The notes beneath the pieces are model-generated. The model did no database searches. It saw only the letters and a list, made by a program, of their open reading frames with translations, and was not told the DNA's origin. This document shows positions 51,952-61,499 of a DNA stretch of 64,000 bases, one piece after another. This DNA comes from Nocardia sp. NBC_00565 (GTDB lineage Bacteria; Actinomycetota; Actinomycetes; Mycobacteriales; Mycobacteriaceae). The DNA lies in the NCBI RefSeq assembly GCF_036345915.1, contig NZ_CP107785.1:8060001-8124000 (forward strand). Direction: 5' to 3'. The position numbers and the translations under genes were made by a program. Every line of letters starts with the position of its first letter. Within the stretch, counting starts at the first letter, position 1.

Positions 51952-53337
51952 ATGGACGCGAACAAATTGGTGTTCTTCGGCAGGCACGAGGCCGATCCGC
52001 GCACGCTGCTGTATTACGAATGGTGGCAGCGACGCGAATCGGGCTTTCTGGTGGCCGAGTTCGAGCCGGCGGTGCGGGCGCTCGCGACCGCTGATAATGC
52101 CGACGCCGCCGAGTGCTGGTCGCTGTTCGAGCGACTCGAACGCGCCGCGCGCGATCCTGCCTGGACTTACGACGAATCCGGTCGGTACCCGGAAGCAACT
52201 GTGCGGCAATCGCCCAGGGGTTCTGAACCGGATGCCGCGTCGAATACGCCATTCCGAGCGTCGACTCCGGCGGCGCGTGTGGCCGATACCGCTTTGTTCG
52301 ACCGGATCTATGGCGGTTGGCTGGGGCGATGTGTGGGTTGCACGCTCGGCAAGCCGCTGGAGAACGGCTTCGTCTGGACGCCGGCGCGAATTCGCGCCTA
52401 TCTAGAGCGGGCCTGCGCCTATCCGCTGACCGATTATGTGCCGGCATTGTTGCCGCCGTCGCCGGAATTCCCGCTGAATCCGACATGGCCGGTTTCGGCA
52501 AAGGGCCGTATCGACGGCGCTCCACGCGATGACGATGTCGACTACACCGTGCTGGGTCTGCACCTATTGGAAACGTGCGGAATGAATTTCACGCGATCCG
52601 AGGTGGCGGACGCGTGGTTGGAGCACCTGCCTTTCCTGCAGACCTACACCGCCGAGCGAGTCGCCTACCGCAATCTGATCGATGGCCTGACCCCGCCGGA
52701 GGTGGCCCGATATCGAAATCCCTACCGCGAGTGGATCGGTGCGATGATCCGCGCCGATATCTACGGGTACAGCAACCCGGGTGACCCCGCACGTGCCGCC
52801 GAACTAGCGGCTCGCGATGCCGGTCTCTCGCACACGGTCAACGGTGTGTACGCGGCGATGTGGGCGGCCGCCCTGGTCGCCGCCGCATTCACCGCCGACG
52901 GCGTAACGGATGCGATTTCGGCTGCCCGATATTGCATTCCGGAACAATCCAGGCTGCACGCCGCGCTCACCGAGGTCATCGCCGATCACGAATACGGACT
53001 GTCGTGGGAACAGGCCCTCGGCGCCATTCACCGCCGCCACGACCACTACAACTGGGTGCACGCCATTCCCAACGCCTGCCTCGTCACGGCCGGTTTACTG
53101 TGGGGTGCGGGCGATTTCACCCGCACCATCGCACTCACCGTGCAAAGCGGATGCGATACCGACTCGAACGGGGCCACCGCGGGCTCGGTCGCCGGAATCC
53201 TGGTCGGCGCCGACGCGATCCCCGCCCACTGGACCGACCCGTTCCACGACCGGTTGCACAGCGCGGTCTTCGGCTACGACGGCAGCCGAATCTCCGACCT
53301 GGCACGCAGAACACATCTGCTCGCCGGGCGGACATAA
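51952..53337 (+). CDS. ADP-ribosylglycohydrolase (DraG) family protein
   Basis: From ATG 51952 (GGGAG upstream) the 461-residue protein has an N-terminal extension of about 110 residues unlike the family, then the DraG core: YGGWLGRCVGCTLGKPLENGF, DDDVDYTVLGLHLLE (metal Asp) and SGCDTDSNGATAGSVAGILVGA (second metal Asp pair). It would remove ADP-ribose from protein or nucleic acid, or act on a small ADP-ribose substrate. No ADP-ribosyltransferase is adjacent. The extension might be a separate binding domain. Confidence 0.87.
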   Translation: MDANKLVFFGRHEADPRTLLYYEWWQRRESGFLVAEFEPAVRALATADNADAAECWSLFERLERAARDPAWTYDESGRYPEATVRQSPRGSEPDAASNTPFRASTPAARVADTALFDRIYGGWLGRCVGCTLGKPLENGFVWTPARIRAYLERACAYPLTDYVPALLPPSPEFPLNPTWPVSAKGRIDGAPRDDDVDYTVLGLHLLETCGMNFTRSEVADAWLEHLPFLQTYTAERVAYRNLIDGLTPPEVARYRNPYREWIGAMIRADIYGYSNPGDPARAAELAARDAGLSHTVNGVYAAMWAAALVAAAFTADGVTDAISAARYCIPEQSRLHAALTEVIADHEYGLSWEQALGAIHRRHDHYNWVHAIPNACLVTAGLLWGAGDFTRTIALTVQSGCDTDSNGATAGSVAGILVGADAIPAHWTDPFHDRLHSAVFGYDGSRISDLARRTHLLAGRT

Positions 53338-53381
53338 CCCGCGTGCGCCGCGATCGACCCCGGGCATTACCGTGGACACTT

Positions 53382-54542
53382 ATGCGGAAGACGCCTATCG
53401 TCCTGCTCGCAATCCTGGCCGCCGTCGCGACCGCCTGCTCCGGCGGCGACTCCGAGTCCGCGCCGCCGCGCTCCGCGCCGCCGGACGCCACGACCGCTTC
53501 CGCTGCGCCAGGCGCCACGGCGGCGAAATCGGACTGCGGTGCCGATTACCTGGCGAAACTCACCCCGCGCGAGAAGCTGGCGCAGCTGCTGACGGTCGGT
53601 GTCACCGGTGCCGCCGACGCCGCCGATGTGGTGCGCACCTCGCAGGTCGGCGGCATTTTCGTGGGCAGCTGGACCGATAAGTCGCTGCTCGCCGATGGCC
53701 TGATCGACCAGGCCAAGAACGCGGCCAAGGTGCCGCTGCTGGTGACCATCGATGAGGAGGGCGGCCGGGTCTCCCGAGCCGAGGATCTGATCGGTCCGGC
53801 ACCGTCGGCGCGGGTGACCGCGCAGACCATGACTTCCCAGCAGTTCCACGACGCCACCGTGCTCCGCGGCCGCAAGCTGAAGGATCTGGGTGTGACGGTG
53901 GACTTCGCGCCGGACGTCGACGTGAGCAGCCAGCCCGACGACTCGGTGATCGGTGACCGCTCCTTCTCCGACGACCCCGCGGTGGTCAGCGAATACGCCA
54001 AGGCCTACATCAGCGCCATGGCCGAGGTCGGAGTCGGCACGGTGATCAAGCACTTTCCCGGGCACGGTTCCGGGTCGGGCGATTCGCACACCGGCGCGGT
54101 CCGCACGCCGCCGCTGTCGCAGCTGCAGAGCGTCGACCTGGTTCCTTTCCGCGATCTCGTCGACTCGGGTGCCGCGGTCATGGTCGGCCATCTCGACGTT
54201 CCCGGCCTGACCACCCCCGATGTTCCCGCCAGCATCAGTCCGGAGGCCATGGCGCTGCTGCGCGACGGAACCGGGTACGGCGCGGCGCCGTTCCAGGGGC
54301 CGATCTTCACCGACGACCTCGGCGGCATGGCCGCGATCACCAACCGGATGAGCATCGAGGACGCGGTCGAGGCGGCGCTGATCGCCGGTGCCGACAATGC
54401 CCTGTGGATCACCACCGATGCGGTGCCGCAGGTGCTGGACCGGCTCGAGCAGGCGGTGGCGAGCGGTCGGCTGTCCGCCGCCCGGGTCGACGCGTCAGTG
54501 CTGCGGATGGCTCGGTACAAGGGCGCGCTGGGGTCCTGCTGA
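53382..54542 (+). CDS. lpqI: Beta-N-acetylglucosaminidase lipoprotein LpqI/NagZ (GH3)
   Basis: The 386-residue protein starts MRKTPIVLLAILAAVATAC with lipobox Cys19. The GH3 core includes IGxxFVGS-like VGGIFVGSW, the KHFPGHGSGSGDSHTG loop with catalytic Asp-His dyad, and nucleophile Asp in IFTDDLGGMAAI. It releases N-acetylglucosamine from muropeptides in wall recycling at the outer face of the membrane. TACCGT lies 8 nt before ATG. It is followed by the TetR gene as in Rv0237-Rv0238. Confidence 0.93.
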   Translation: MRKTPIVLLAILAAVATACSGGDSESAPPRSAPPDATTASAAPGATAAKSDCGADYLAKLTPREKLAQLLTVGVTGAADAADVVRTSQVGGIFVGSWTDKSLLADGLIDQAKNAAKVPLLVTIDEEGGRVSRAEDLIGPAPSARVTAQTMTSQQFHDATVLRGRKLKDLGVTVDFAPDVDVSSQPDDSVIGDRSFSDDPAVVSEYAKAYISAMAEVGVGTVIKHFPGHGSGSGDSHTGAVRTPPLSQLQSVDLVPFRDLVDSGAAVMVGHLDVPGLTTPDVPASISPEAMALLRDGTGYGAAPFQGPIFTDDLGGMAAITNRMSIEDAVEAALIAGADNALWITTDAVPQVLDRLEQAVASGRLSAARVDASVLRMARYKGALGSC

Positions 54543-54721
54543 GGGCGATCCGGTAGCAGTTGTCTTATGACGTACAGCCGCGCTGTCGGTGTACCGCCGT
54601 AGTATCGCTCTGCTGGACAGTCGAACAGCTGTGCGGCAAAACCCAAGGACGCTGCGGTCCGAAGGATGGAGCCCGGCGTCGAAAGCTCGATGAAGTTACG
54701 AACGCGCAATCCGACCCGCCG

Positions 54722-54741
54722 AACTTACCTTGGAGTAATAT
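54722..54741 (+). promoter_or_regulatory. TetR promoter with operator AACTTAC-N4-GAGTAA
   Basis: AACTTAC (54722-54728) and GAGTAA (54733-54738) form an imperfect palindrome that overlaps a -10 box TAATAT (54736-54741). The same half-sites at the same spacing recur at 59262-59278 in the fabG4/fadA2 promoter. The site probably binds the TetR protein encoded 30 bp downstream. Confidence 0.75.
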
Positions 54742-54770
54742 AAGAGCTTCACAGTGCGGTAGGAGAGCGG

Positions 54771-55370
54771 ATGGCGGGCGGAACGAAGCGACTTCCTCGG
54801 GCGGTTCGTGAGCAGCAGATGCTCGACGCCGCGGTCGAGGTCTTCTCGCGTAAAGGGTTCCACGACACCTCGATGGACGCGATCGCCGCCGAGGCGAAGA
54901 TCTCCAAGCCGATGCTGTACCTCTACTACGGCTCCAAGGATGAACTGTTCCGCGCCTGCATCCAGCGGGAGGGACTGCGCTTCATCGAAACGGTGGCCCC
55001 GGCGGGCAACCCGCAACTGTCCCCGCACGAGCAGGTCCGCACGGCGCTCGAGGGCTTCCTCGGTTTCGTCGACCGCAATCGCAACTCCTGGCAGGTCCTC
55101 TACCGCCAGGCGATCGGCCAGCAAGCCTTTGCCTCGGAGATCGAGAACGCCCGCGAACGCGTCATCGAACTAACCGCCAAACTCCTCGAATCCAGCGCCA
55201 AACATGCCGAACCCGGCACCAACTTCGACATCGTCGCAGTAGCCGTCATCGGCGCGGGCGAAGCAATCGCCGACCGCGTAGCCAGCGGCCGCATAGAAGT
55301 CGCCGAAGCCGTAGACCTCCTCGACGACCTGGCCTGGCGCGGCCTCGCGGGCCGCAAGAAAGCCGAGTAA
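54771..55370 (+). CDS. TetR-family regulator of the fabG4-htdX/fadA2 locus
   Basis: The 199-residue protein has an HTH (VFSRKGFHDTSMDAIAAEAKISKPMLYLYYGSKDELFRACI, residues about 20-60) and a helical ligand-binding domain. AGGAG precedes ATG by 6 nt. Its own promoter and the divergent htdX-fabG4/fadA2 promoter share the operator described at 54722, so it is inferred to be an autoregulated repressor of these lipid genes, possibly sensing an acyl-CoA or acyl chain. The position equals Rv0238. Confidence 0.93.
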   Translation: MAGGTKRLPRAVREQQMLDAAVEVFSRKGFHDTSMDAIAAEAKISKPMLYLYYGSKDELFRACIQREGLRFIETVAPAGNPQLSPHEQVRTALEGFLGFVDRNRNSWQVLYRQAIGQQAFASEIENARERVIELTAKLLESSAKHAEPGTNFDIVAVAVIGAGEAIADRVASGRIEVAEAVDLLDDLAWRGLAGRKKAE

Positions 55371-55610
55371 CCACACCCGGGTTCAAACCGACGCCCAATC
55401 GATCGCGGACACAGCGCAGGTATCCGATGCCCCGGCTCAGCGCGGCCGCAGGAGCCGCGATACGGCCGAGCGGCGCAGGCCTAGAGGGGCGTCGGTCGAG
55501 GGGGTGGGCGGCTGGGGTTTCGGGTTGCTCGTTCGTTGATGGGCTGCCAGAGTGCGGGAGATCAAAAGTACGGACCGGTGGCTGCCGAGTGGCCGGGGAA
55601 TGGGGCGGAA

Positions 55611-56825
55611 TTGTTCGGGATGCTGCGGCCGTGTTCGCATGGGGCCGAGAAGTATGGGATCGATGCGGCCGAGTGGCGCAGCCACATGTGCGGGCTGTGT
55701 TTGGGGTTGCGCGACGGGCACGGCCAGCTGGCGCGCACGGCTACCAATACCGATGCGATTGTGTTGAGTGTGCTGACCGAGGCGCAGCTGTCCGGTCCGA
55801 TGGCGCGGACCACCGCCGGGCCGTGTGCGTTGCGTGGCATGCGCCGCGCGGAGGTGGCGACCGCGGATTCGCCCGGTGTGCTGCTGGCCGCCACGGCGTC
55901 ACTGTTGCTGGGATCGGCCAAGATTCGTGATCACATCGACGATGGCGACAGCTCGACGCTCACCAAGCGTCCGATGACGAAGGTGTCGAGCCGCTGGGCG
56001 GATCGAGCGCGGGCGCAGGCGAAGTTGATCGGCCTCGACGTGGAACCGCTTGTCGCCGCGATCAACTCGCAAGCTCACCTCGAGGCTCGGGCCATGTCCG
56101 GTGTGTTCGGACCGGGCGGAACGAAGTTGGGCGCAAGGCCCCGACCCAGTGGGACCAACACCGCATCTCTCGACGAGCTGACCGCGCCCACTCAGATCTG
56201 CGCATCGGAACTTTTCGCGCACACGGCGGTTTTGGCCAACCGTCCCGGGAACATCGCCGCATTGGGTGAGGCGGGAAAGCATTTCGGCCGAATCGCCCAC
56301 CTCGCCGACGCCGTCGAGGATTACGACGAAGACCGCACCCGCGGCCGCTTCAACCCACTCGCGGCCACCGGAACCACCATGCCGGAGGCCTACGACTTAC
56401 TGCGCCAATCCGATTCGCAGCTGCGCAAGGCGGTCGCCGAGGCCCAACTGGACCAAGTCCCCACCATCCGCTGGATGCTGCTCGACCCGCTGCACGCCCT
56501 GGTGCGCCGAGTCGGCCGCGGCATCGGCGCAACCGCCCACGCCTGCAACGTTTCCCGCGACACCGCCACCGCGCAGTACCCGGGCCCGCCGCCCGACTTC
56601 GAAAGACGCCCACCGGTCCGCCGCCCCGGCGTCGGCGAGGCTCTCGCCTTGGTCTTCGGCGTCTACTGCACCGGCTACGCCTGCTGCGCCGACCACACCA
56701 GCCCGTGCGACGGCCAACGCAAGGACGCCTGGATCAAGAACTGCGACTGCGGCGATTGCTGCGATTGCGGTGACTGCGGCTGTGACTGCGGCGACTGCTG
56801 CTGCGATTGCGGCTGCGACTGCTGA
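55611..56825 (+). CDS. DUF5685 family protein with Cys-rich tail
   Basis: The 404-residue protein (TTG 55611; the open frame extends upstream to 55536) has conserved N-terminal segments FGMLRPCSHG, HMCGLCLGLRDGHGQLA and an acidic motif HLADAVEDYDEDRTRGRFNPL near residues 220-240. The last 28 residues (about 377-404) contain 14 Cys interleaved with Asp and Gly (CDCGDCCDCGDCGC...), so it may bind several metal ions. The family is uncharacterised. The acidic DxxxDYxxD pattern resembles isoprenoid-type folds superficially. It is convergent with htdX. Confidence 0.8.
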   Translation: MFGMLRPCSHGAEKYGIDAAEWRSHMCGLCLGLRDGHGQLARTATNTDAIVLSVLTEAQLSGPMARTTAGPCALRGMRRAEVATADSPGVLLAATASLLLGSAKIRDHIDDGDSSTLTKRPMTKVSSRWADRARAQAKLIGLDVEPLVAAINSQAHLEARAMSGVFGPGGTKLGARPRPSGTNTASLDELTAPTQICASELFAHTAVLANRPGNIAALGEAGKHFGRIAHLADAVEDYDEDRTRGRFNPLAATGTTMPEAYDLLRQSDSQLRKAVAEAQLDQVPTIRWMLLDPLHALVRRVGRGIGATAHACNVSRDTATAQYPGPPPDFERRPPVRRPGVGEALALVFGVYCTGYACCADHTSPCDGQRKDAWIKNCDCGDCCDCGDCGCDCGDCCCDCGCDC

Positions 56826-56865
56826 CCCGCGACGCGCCGAGGGCGGCGTTGGGGTGAAAAGCGGA

Positions 56866-56898
56866 GAGCCGCACCTCGATTCGGGGTGCGGCTCTCGG
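56866..56898. terminator. Bidirectional terminator between DUF5685 gene and htdX
   Basis: Perfect 12-bp arms GAGAGCCGCACC (56866-56877) and GGTGCGGCTCTC (56887-56898) with a 9-nt loop lie in a convergent gap. Confidence 0.8.
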
Positions 56899-56909
56899 CG
56901 ATAGCGATG

Positions 56910-57770
56910 TCAGCGCAGGGTGGCGGTGAAGTACGGATAGCCCTTCTTCGGGTTCCGCAATGCCAGATCCCATCCGCTGTCGACCCGGTCCGCGTATACG
57001 TTCACCGTGGACGGGAGCAGGATCGGCTTGCCGAATTTGACCGCGTAGGTCGCTTCGCCGGGGATCCGTCCCTCGATATTGGACAGGATGTTCGCGGCCG
57101 ACCACATGCCGTGCGCGATGGTCTTCGGGAAGCCGAATGCCCTGGCGCCCAATGCCGAAGTGTGGATCGGGTTGTGGTCACCGGAGGCGGCCGCGTATCG
57201 GGTGATCGTCTTCTGATCGACCCGAATGGTCCGCATCGGCGGCGGCGGAACCTCTTGCGGCTTCTCCTCTTTCGGTCCGCCCGACAGCGAGGTGCGCTGC
57301 TGGTGCAGGAAAGTGGTGACCTGACGCCACACCAGTTCCCGCCCGACGTTCACCTCGGTGACCGCATCGACCAGCAGCCCCTTCGGGTGCTCACGCAGAT
57401 TCTCGGTATGCGTCTGGAAGTCCAGCGGCTCGCTCACCGAGATCTCGCGGGTGCGCTCGATCAGGTTCTGCGCGTGCACCGCACCGACCGCGACGAACGG
57501 AAAGTCGCGTGCGACAACGAGTTGCATCGCCAGCGGGAAGCTGAGGATGAACGGGTAGGTCAGCGGCAGCGAATCGCCGAACCGCAGTCCGGTCGCCCGG
57601 CAATAGGCGGCAAGGTGATCCGGATCCACGTGCAGTCTGTCGAGCCGGACAACTCGGTCCGGCAGTGTCGATTTGCGCGCCGAGATCAGCGGAACCGCGC
57701 CGAGCGCGGCCTTGACGAAAAGGCTGCTGTTCTTGGGCGGTGCGGTGAGCGTGATCGTCTCCGTCATCAT
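56910..57770 (-). CDS. htdX: 3-hydroxyacyl-thioester dehydratase HtdX
   Basis: The 286-residue hot-dog protein (MaoC-like, double hot-dog) carries the hydratase-2 motif [24 protein letters not shown], with catalytic Asp and His, and the helix [14 protein letters not shown]. The N-terminal half forms the second hot-dog. It dehydrates 3-hydroxyacyl thioesters in fatty-acid elongation or degradation. Its start overlaps the fabG4 stop by 4 bp (ATGA). Order matches Rv0241c. Confidence 0.93.
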   Translation of the reverse strand: MMTETITLTAPPKNSSLFVKAALGAVPLISARKSTLPDRVVRLDRLHVDPDHLAAYCRATGLRFGDSLPLTYPFILSFPLAMQLVVARDFPFVAVGAVHAQNLIERTREISVSEPLDFQTHTENLREHPKGLLVDAVTEVNVGRELVWRQVTTFLHQQRTSLSGGPKEEKPQEVPPPPMRTIRVDQKTITRYAAASGDHNPIHTSALGARAFGFPKTIAHGMWSAANILSNIEGRIPGEATYAVKFGKPILLPSTVNVYADRVDSGWDLALRNPKKGYPYFTATLR

Positions 57771-59125
57771 GCTCCGATCAGGCTCTGCCCGCAGACCCGA
57801 ACCACATTGCCGCTCACCGCATTCGACGCCGGGCTGGCGAAGTAGGCGATGGTCTCGGCGACGTCGATGGTCTGCCCGCCCTGCAGCAGCGAGCTCATCA
57901 GCCGACCGGCCTCGCGGGTAGCCAGCGGGATGGCGGCGGTCATCGCGGTCTCGATGAAGCCCGGTGCGACGGCATTGATGGTGATGCCCTTCTCGGCCAG
58001 CTTCGGCGCCTCGGCATTGACCATGCCGATGACACCGGCCTTGGACGCGCCGTAGTTGGTCTGGCCGCGGTTGCCCGCGATGCCTGCGATGGAGGACACG
58101 TCGATCACGCGGCCACCCTCCTTGAGCGCGCCACGCGCCACCAGGCCTTCGGTAATCCGGTGCGGCGCAGCCAGATTCACGTTCAGCACCGAGTTCCAGC
58201 GGCCCTCGTCCATATTCGCGAGCAACTTGTCGCGGGTGATACCGGCGTTGTGCACGACGATATCGATGCCGCCGAAACGCTCGGTCGCGAATTCGGCCAG
58301 CTTCTCCGCGGCATCCGCGGCGGTCACGTCGAGCGCGAGCGCGGTACCGCCGACCTTGTTGGCCGTCGCCGACAACGCCTCACCGGCGGCCGGGATATCC
58401 GCGACGATCACCGTAGCGCCGTCGCGGGCGAACACCTCGGCGATGGTCGCGCCGATACCGCGCGCCGCACCGGTGACCACGGCGACCTTGCCCTCGAGCG
58501 GCTTGTCCCAGCTGGCGGGGGCCGCGGCATCGGCCTTGCCGACCCGGATGACCTGGCCGTCGACGAACGCCGACTTGGCCGAAAGCAGGAAGCGCAGTGT
58601 GGATTCCAGACCGGACGCGGTCGCCGACGCCGCGGGCGAGAGGTACACCAGCTGAGCGGTCGCGCCGCGCAGCAGCTCCTTGGCGACGCTGCGGGTGAAG
58701 CCCTCCAGCGCGCGCTGGGCGATCTGCTCGTCCACGGTCGTGGTCAGTTCGGGGGTGGTGCCGACGATGACGACGCGACCGGATGCGGCGATGCTGCGCA
58801 TGGCGGGCTGGAAGAACTCGAACAGCTGCGACAGATCCTCGACCGAACCGATGCCGGTCGCGTCGAACACCAGCGCGCCGTACTTCTGACCCGAGGCGGG
58901 CGCGTCGGCGAAGGTGTAGTCCGACAGCAGGGTTCGCACGGGTTCGGCGACCCGGCCCTTACCGCCGAGCAGTACCGGACCGGGCAGCGACGGCTCGCCC
59001 GCGACATAGCGGCGCAGGTTCTGCGGCTGCGGCAGGCCGAGCTTGCTCGCCAGGAACTGGCCGGGGGCGGAGTGTACGAACGATCCGTAGAGGTTGGGAG
59101 CACCCTTGCTCTTGTTCGCTGCCAC
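57767..59125 (-). CDS. fabG4: High-molecular-weight beta-ketoacyl reductase FabG4
   Basis: The 452-residue protein has an N-terminal flavodoxin-like domain (about 1-200), characteristic of HMwFabG, and a C-terminal SDR domain with [24 protein letters not shown]-type HNAGI, catalytic Ser in SSIAG and YGASK. It reduces 3-ketoacyl-CoA or -ACP using NADH. It pairs with htdX for fatty-acid cycling. The minus-strand promoter carries the shared operator. Confidence 0.95.
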   Translation of the reverse strand: MAANKSKGAPNLYGSFVHSAPGQFLASKLGLPQPQNLRRYVAGEPSLPGPVLLGGKGRVAEPVRTLLSDYTFADAPASGQKYGALVFDATGIGSVEDLSQLFEFFQPAMRSIAASGRVVIVGTTPELTTTVDEQIAQRALEGFTRSVAKELLRGATAQLVYLSPAASATASGLESTLRFLLSAKSAFVDGQVIRVGKADAAAPASWDKPLEGKVAVVTGAARGIGATIAEVFARDGATVIVADIPAAGEALSATANKVGGTALALDVTAADAAEKLAEFATERFGGIDIVVHNAGITRDKLLANMDEGRWNSVLNVNLAAPHRITEGLVARGALKEGGRVIDVSSIAGIAGNRGQTNYGASKAGVIGMVNAEAPKLAEKGITINAVAPGFIETAMTAAIPLATREAGRLMSSLLQGGQTIDVAETIAYFASPASNAVSGNVVRVCGQSLIGA

Positions 59126-59258
59126 TGTTTCTCCCTTTTCTGTGTCTCGTGTGTCGTGGTTTCGGCCCGCCGGTGGCTGCGTTGCCGAAAATGGTCTGCT
59201 CGCTCACCACATGCCCCGGGGCGAGATTTACGCACACTTCCGGGGTACGGTGTCGACA

Positions 59259-59284
59259 TTAAACTTACTCCAGAGTAAGTTTAA
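59259..59284. promoter_or_regulatory. Operator between fabG4 and fadA2
   Basis: Twelve-base arms TTAAACTTACTC and GAGTAAGTTTAA flank a CA spacer, a perfect inverted repeat. It is centred in the 247-bp divergent region and contains AACTTAC-N4-GAGTAA as at 54722-54738. It would control both the fabG4-htdX and fadA2 transcripts. Confidence 0.85.
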
Positions 59285-59372
59285 AGTAAACCAACCGCGA
59301 CGGGGCGCCGATCTGCGCGGAGACTTTCGCGCCGACGGCCCACCGGGCACCCGACGAGACTTGGAGACTCGA

Positions 59373-60689
59373 GTGACAACCAAAGCCCGTTCAGCGAAGA
59401 GCACGGCGAAAAAGGCCCCGCGCCCAGTCGCGATCGTGGGCGGCAACCGGATTCCGTTCGCCCGCTCCGATAAGGCCTACGCCCACGCCTCCAACCAGGA
59501 CATGTTCACCGCCGCGCTGGACGGTCTGGTCAGCCGGTTCGGTCTGCAGGGCGAACGTCTGGGCATGGTCGTCGGCGGCGCGGTGCTCAAGCGCGTCGGC
59601 GAGCACGGGATGATCCGCGAGAGCGTGCTCGGCAGCAAGCTCAGTCCCTACACCCCGGCCCACGATCTGCAGCTCGCCTGCGGCACCGGCCTGCAGGCCA
59701 TTGTGACCGTGGGTGACGCGATCGCCGCGGGTCGCATCGAGGCCGGTGTCGGCGGTGGCACCGACACCACTTCCGACGCGCCGATCGGCGTGAGCGAAGG
59801 TATGCGCGAGTGGATGCTGGACGTGAACCGCGCCAAGACCAACAAGGACCGCCTCAAGCTGGTCGGCCAGCTGCGTCCGGGCATGCTCGGCATCGAGATT
59901 CCGCGCAATGCCGAACCGCGCACCGGGCTGTCCATGGGTGAGCACGCCGCCATCACCGCCAAGGAATTCGCCATCGCGCGTGCGGCCCAGGACGAACTGG
60001 CCTACCTGTCGCACAAGAATATGGCCGCCGCCTACGACCGCGGCTTCTTCGACGACCTGATCACCCCGTTCCTCGGCCTGACCCGCGACGACAACCTGCG
60101 TCCCGGCTCGACCGTCGAGAAGCTGGCCACCCTTAAGCCGGTCTTCGGCGTCAAAGCGGGCGACGCCACCATGACCGCCGGTAACTCCACCCCGCTGACC
60201 GACGGCGCTTCCGCGGTGCTGCTGTCCAGCGAGGAATGGGCCGCCGAGCGCAACCTGCCGGTGCTGGCCAACCTGATCGACTCCGAGGTCGCCGCGGTCG
60301 ATTACATCCACGGCCCCGACGGCCTGCTGATGGCGCCGACCTACGCGGTGCCGCGCATGCTGGCCCGAAATGGCCTGACGCTGCAGGACTTCGACTACTA
60401 CGAAATCCACGAGGCCTTCGCCTCCGTGGTGCTCGCGACGCTGCAGGCGTGGGAGTCCGATGCCTACTGCAAGGAGCGCCTCGGCCTGGACGGCGCGCTC
60501 GGCTCGATCGATCGCAGCAAGCTGAACGTCAACGGTTCCTCGCTCGCCGCGGGCCACCCGTTCGCCGCGACCGGCGGCCGCATCGTCGCCTCCACCGCGA
60601 AGATGCTGGCGGAGAAGGGATCCGGCCGCGCGCTGATCTCCATCTGCGCCGCGGGCGGTCAGGGCGTCGTCGCGATCCTGGAGCGCTGA
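59373..60689 (+). CDS. fadA2: Acetyl-CoA acetyltransferase/thiolase FadA2
   Basis: The 438-residue thiolase starts at GTG 59373 (GGAG 6 nt before). It has nucleophile Cys103 in LQLACGTGLQAI, catalytic His in NVNGSSLAAGHPFAATGGR, and a second Cys in ISICAAGGQG. An N-terminal basic stretch (KARSAKSTAKKAPR) precedes the fold. It cleaves 3-ketoacyl-CoA or condenses acetyl-CoA. A hairpin terminator follows. Order matches Rv0243. Confidence 0.95.
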   Translation: MTTKARSAKSTAKKAPRPVAIVGGNRIPFARSDKAYAHASNQDMFTAALDGLVSRFGLQGERLGMVVGGAVLKRVGEHGMIRESVLGSKLSPYTPAHDLQLACGTGLQAIVTVGDAIAAGRIEAGVGGGTDTTSDAPIGVSEGMREWMLDVNRAKTNKDRLKLVGQLRPGMLGIEIPRNAEPRTGLSMGEHAAITAKEFAIARAAQDELAYLSHKNMAAAYDRGFFDDLITPFLGLTRDDNLRPGSTVEKLATLKPVFGVKAGDATMTAGNSTPLTDGASAVLLSSEEWAAERNLPVLANLIDSEVAAVDYIHGPDGLLMAPTYAVPRMLARNGLTLQDFDYYEIHEAFASVVLATLQAWESDAYCKERLGLDGALGSIDRSKLNVNGSSLAAGHPFAATGGRIVASTAKMLAEKGSGRALISICAAGGQGVVAILER

Positions 60690-60715
60690 GGCGGCGCTGG
60701 GCGCGAAAACGACTG

Positions 60716-60760
60716 ACAGGAGGTGGCATTCGGCTCAGCCGGTCGCCGCCTCCTGTTTTC
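60716..60760 (+). terminator. Rho-independent-like terminator after fadA2
   Basis: Arms ACAGGAGGTGGC (60716-60727) and GCCGCCTCCTGT (60745-60756) pair with one mismatch around a 17-nt loop and are followed by TTTTC. It is one of the few hairpins here with a U-tract. Confidence 0.85.
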
Positions 60761-60943
60761 GTGATCGCACACGCTTTGCGAGTTCCATTCGACGCCAATG
60801 GAGTTCGCGGTTCGCGTGACCGAGAGTCGCACTTCGCTGTCGTTCTTCGCGAACTCCCCCGGGTCGGGCCGCCGAACCGAGTAGGTTCCAGTTGGAAACG
60901 ACTGTTCGTTGTCCGACAAGGCAACCGGGAGACAGGAGTGTTG

Positions 60944-61492
60944 ATGCTGACTGCGAGGACCCTGGCCGAAGCGCAGACCTACCTGAGCCTGATGGCCGCC
61001 TCCGATGACGCGCCCGAAGCGGTCCAGTCCAGCCCGCCGGTGAGCTCGCTGACCGAAGGTGAGCAGGCGTGGACGGTCCACTCGGGGCTCGGTGACGTCG
61101 AGGTCCCCTACGCCTCCGAGGACGCGTGCCGGCGGCTCGGCGTGTGGTTCGGTCTCGGTGTCTCTCAACTGGTGGATGCCGGGCAGTGGATCATGGTGGC
61201 GAGCACCTATGCACGCCGCGCGTTGGAGGCGGACCTCGCCTACCAGGGGAAACCCGGCCAGGACCGCAACACTGTCGAACTGAACTGGCAGTTCGCCGGC
61301 GAGGCGATCGGCGAGGCGATCAAGTTCCTGCCCGAGGGCGCGTACCGCCTCCCGGACACGGCGTTCTGGTCCGCGCAGGGCGAGCAGATGCGGCGCGACC
61401 AGCCTGAACGGATCACGCGCGCCCAACTCGTCGACGACAAGGACTATTACGTCGGCACGCTCGAGGACTTCCGCGCACTCTACGACGAGTGA
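60944..61492 (+). CDS. Hypothetical protein
   Basis: The 182-residue soluble protein (ATG 60944 behind AGGAG) starts MLTARTLAEAQTYLSLMAAS and has no recognised motif. It is mostly alpha/beta with a Trp-containing middle (QAWTVHSGLGDVEVPYAS) and an acidic C-terminus (DKDYYVGTLEDFRALYDE). It is convergent with the proteasome gene, with an 8-bp gap. The long frame upstream in the fadA2 3' region is excluded. No function is proposed. Confidence 0.75.
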   Translation: MLTARTLAEAQTYLSLMAASDDAPEAVQSSPPVSSLTEGEQAWTVHSGLGDVEVPYASEDACRRLGVWFGLGVSQLVDAGQWIMVASTYARRALEADLAYQGKPGQDRNTVELNWQFAGEAIGEAIKFLPEGAYRLPDTAFWSAQGEQMRRDQPERITRAQLVDDKDYYVGTLEDFRALYDE

Positions 61493-61499
61493 TGCCCGA

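Noticed and set aside
59391..60557. A 388-residue minus-strand frame
   Set aside because: It is antisense to the thiolase gene fadA2, whose catalytic motifs are intact.
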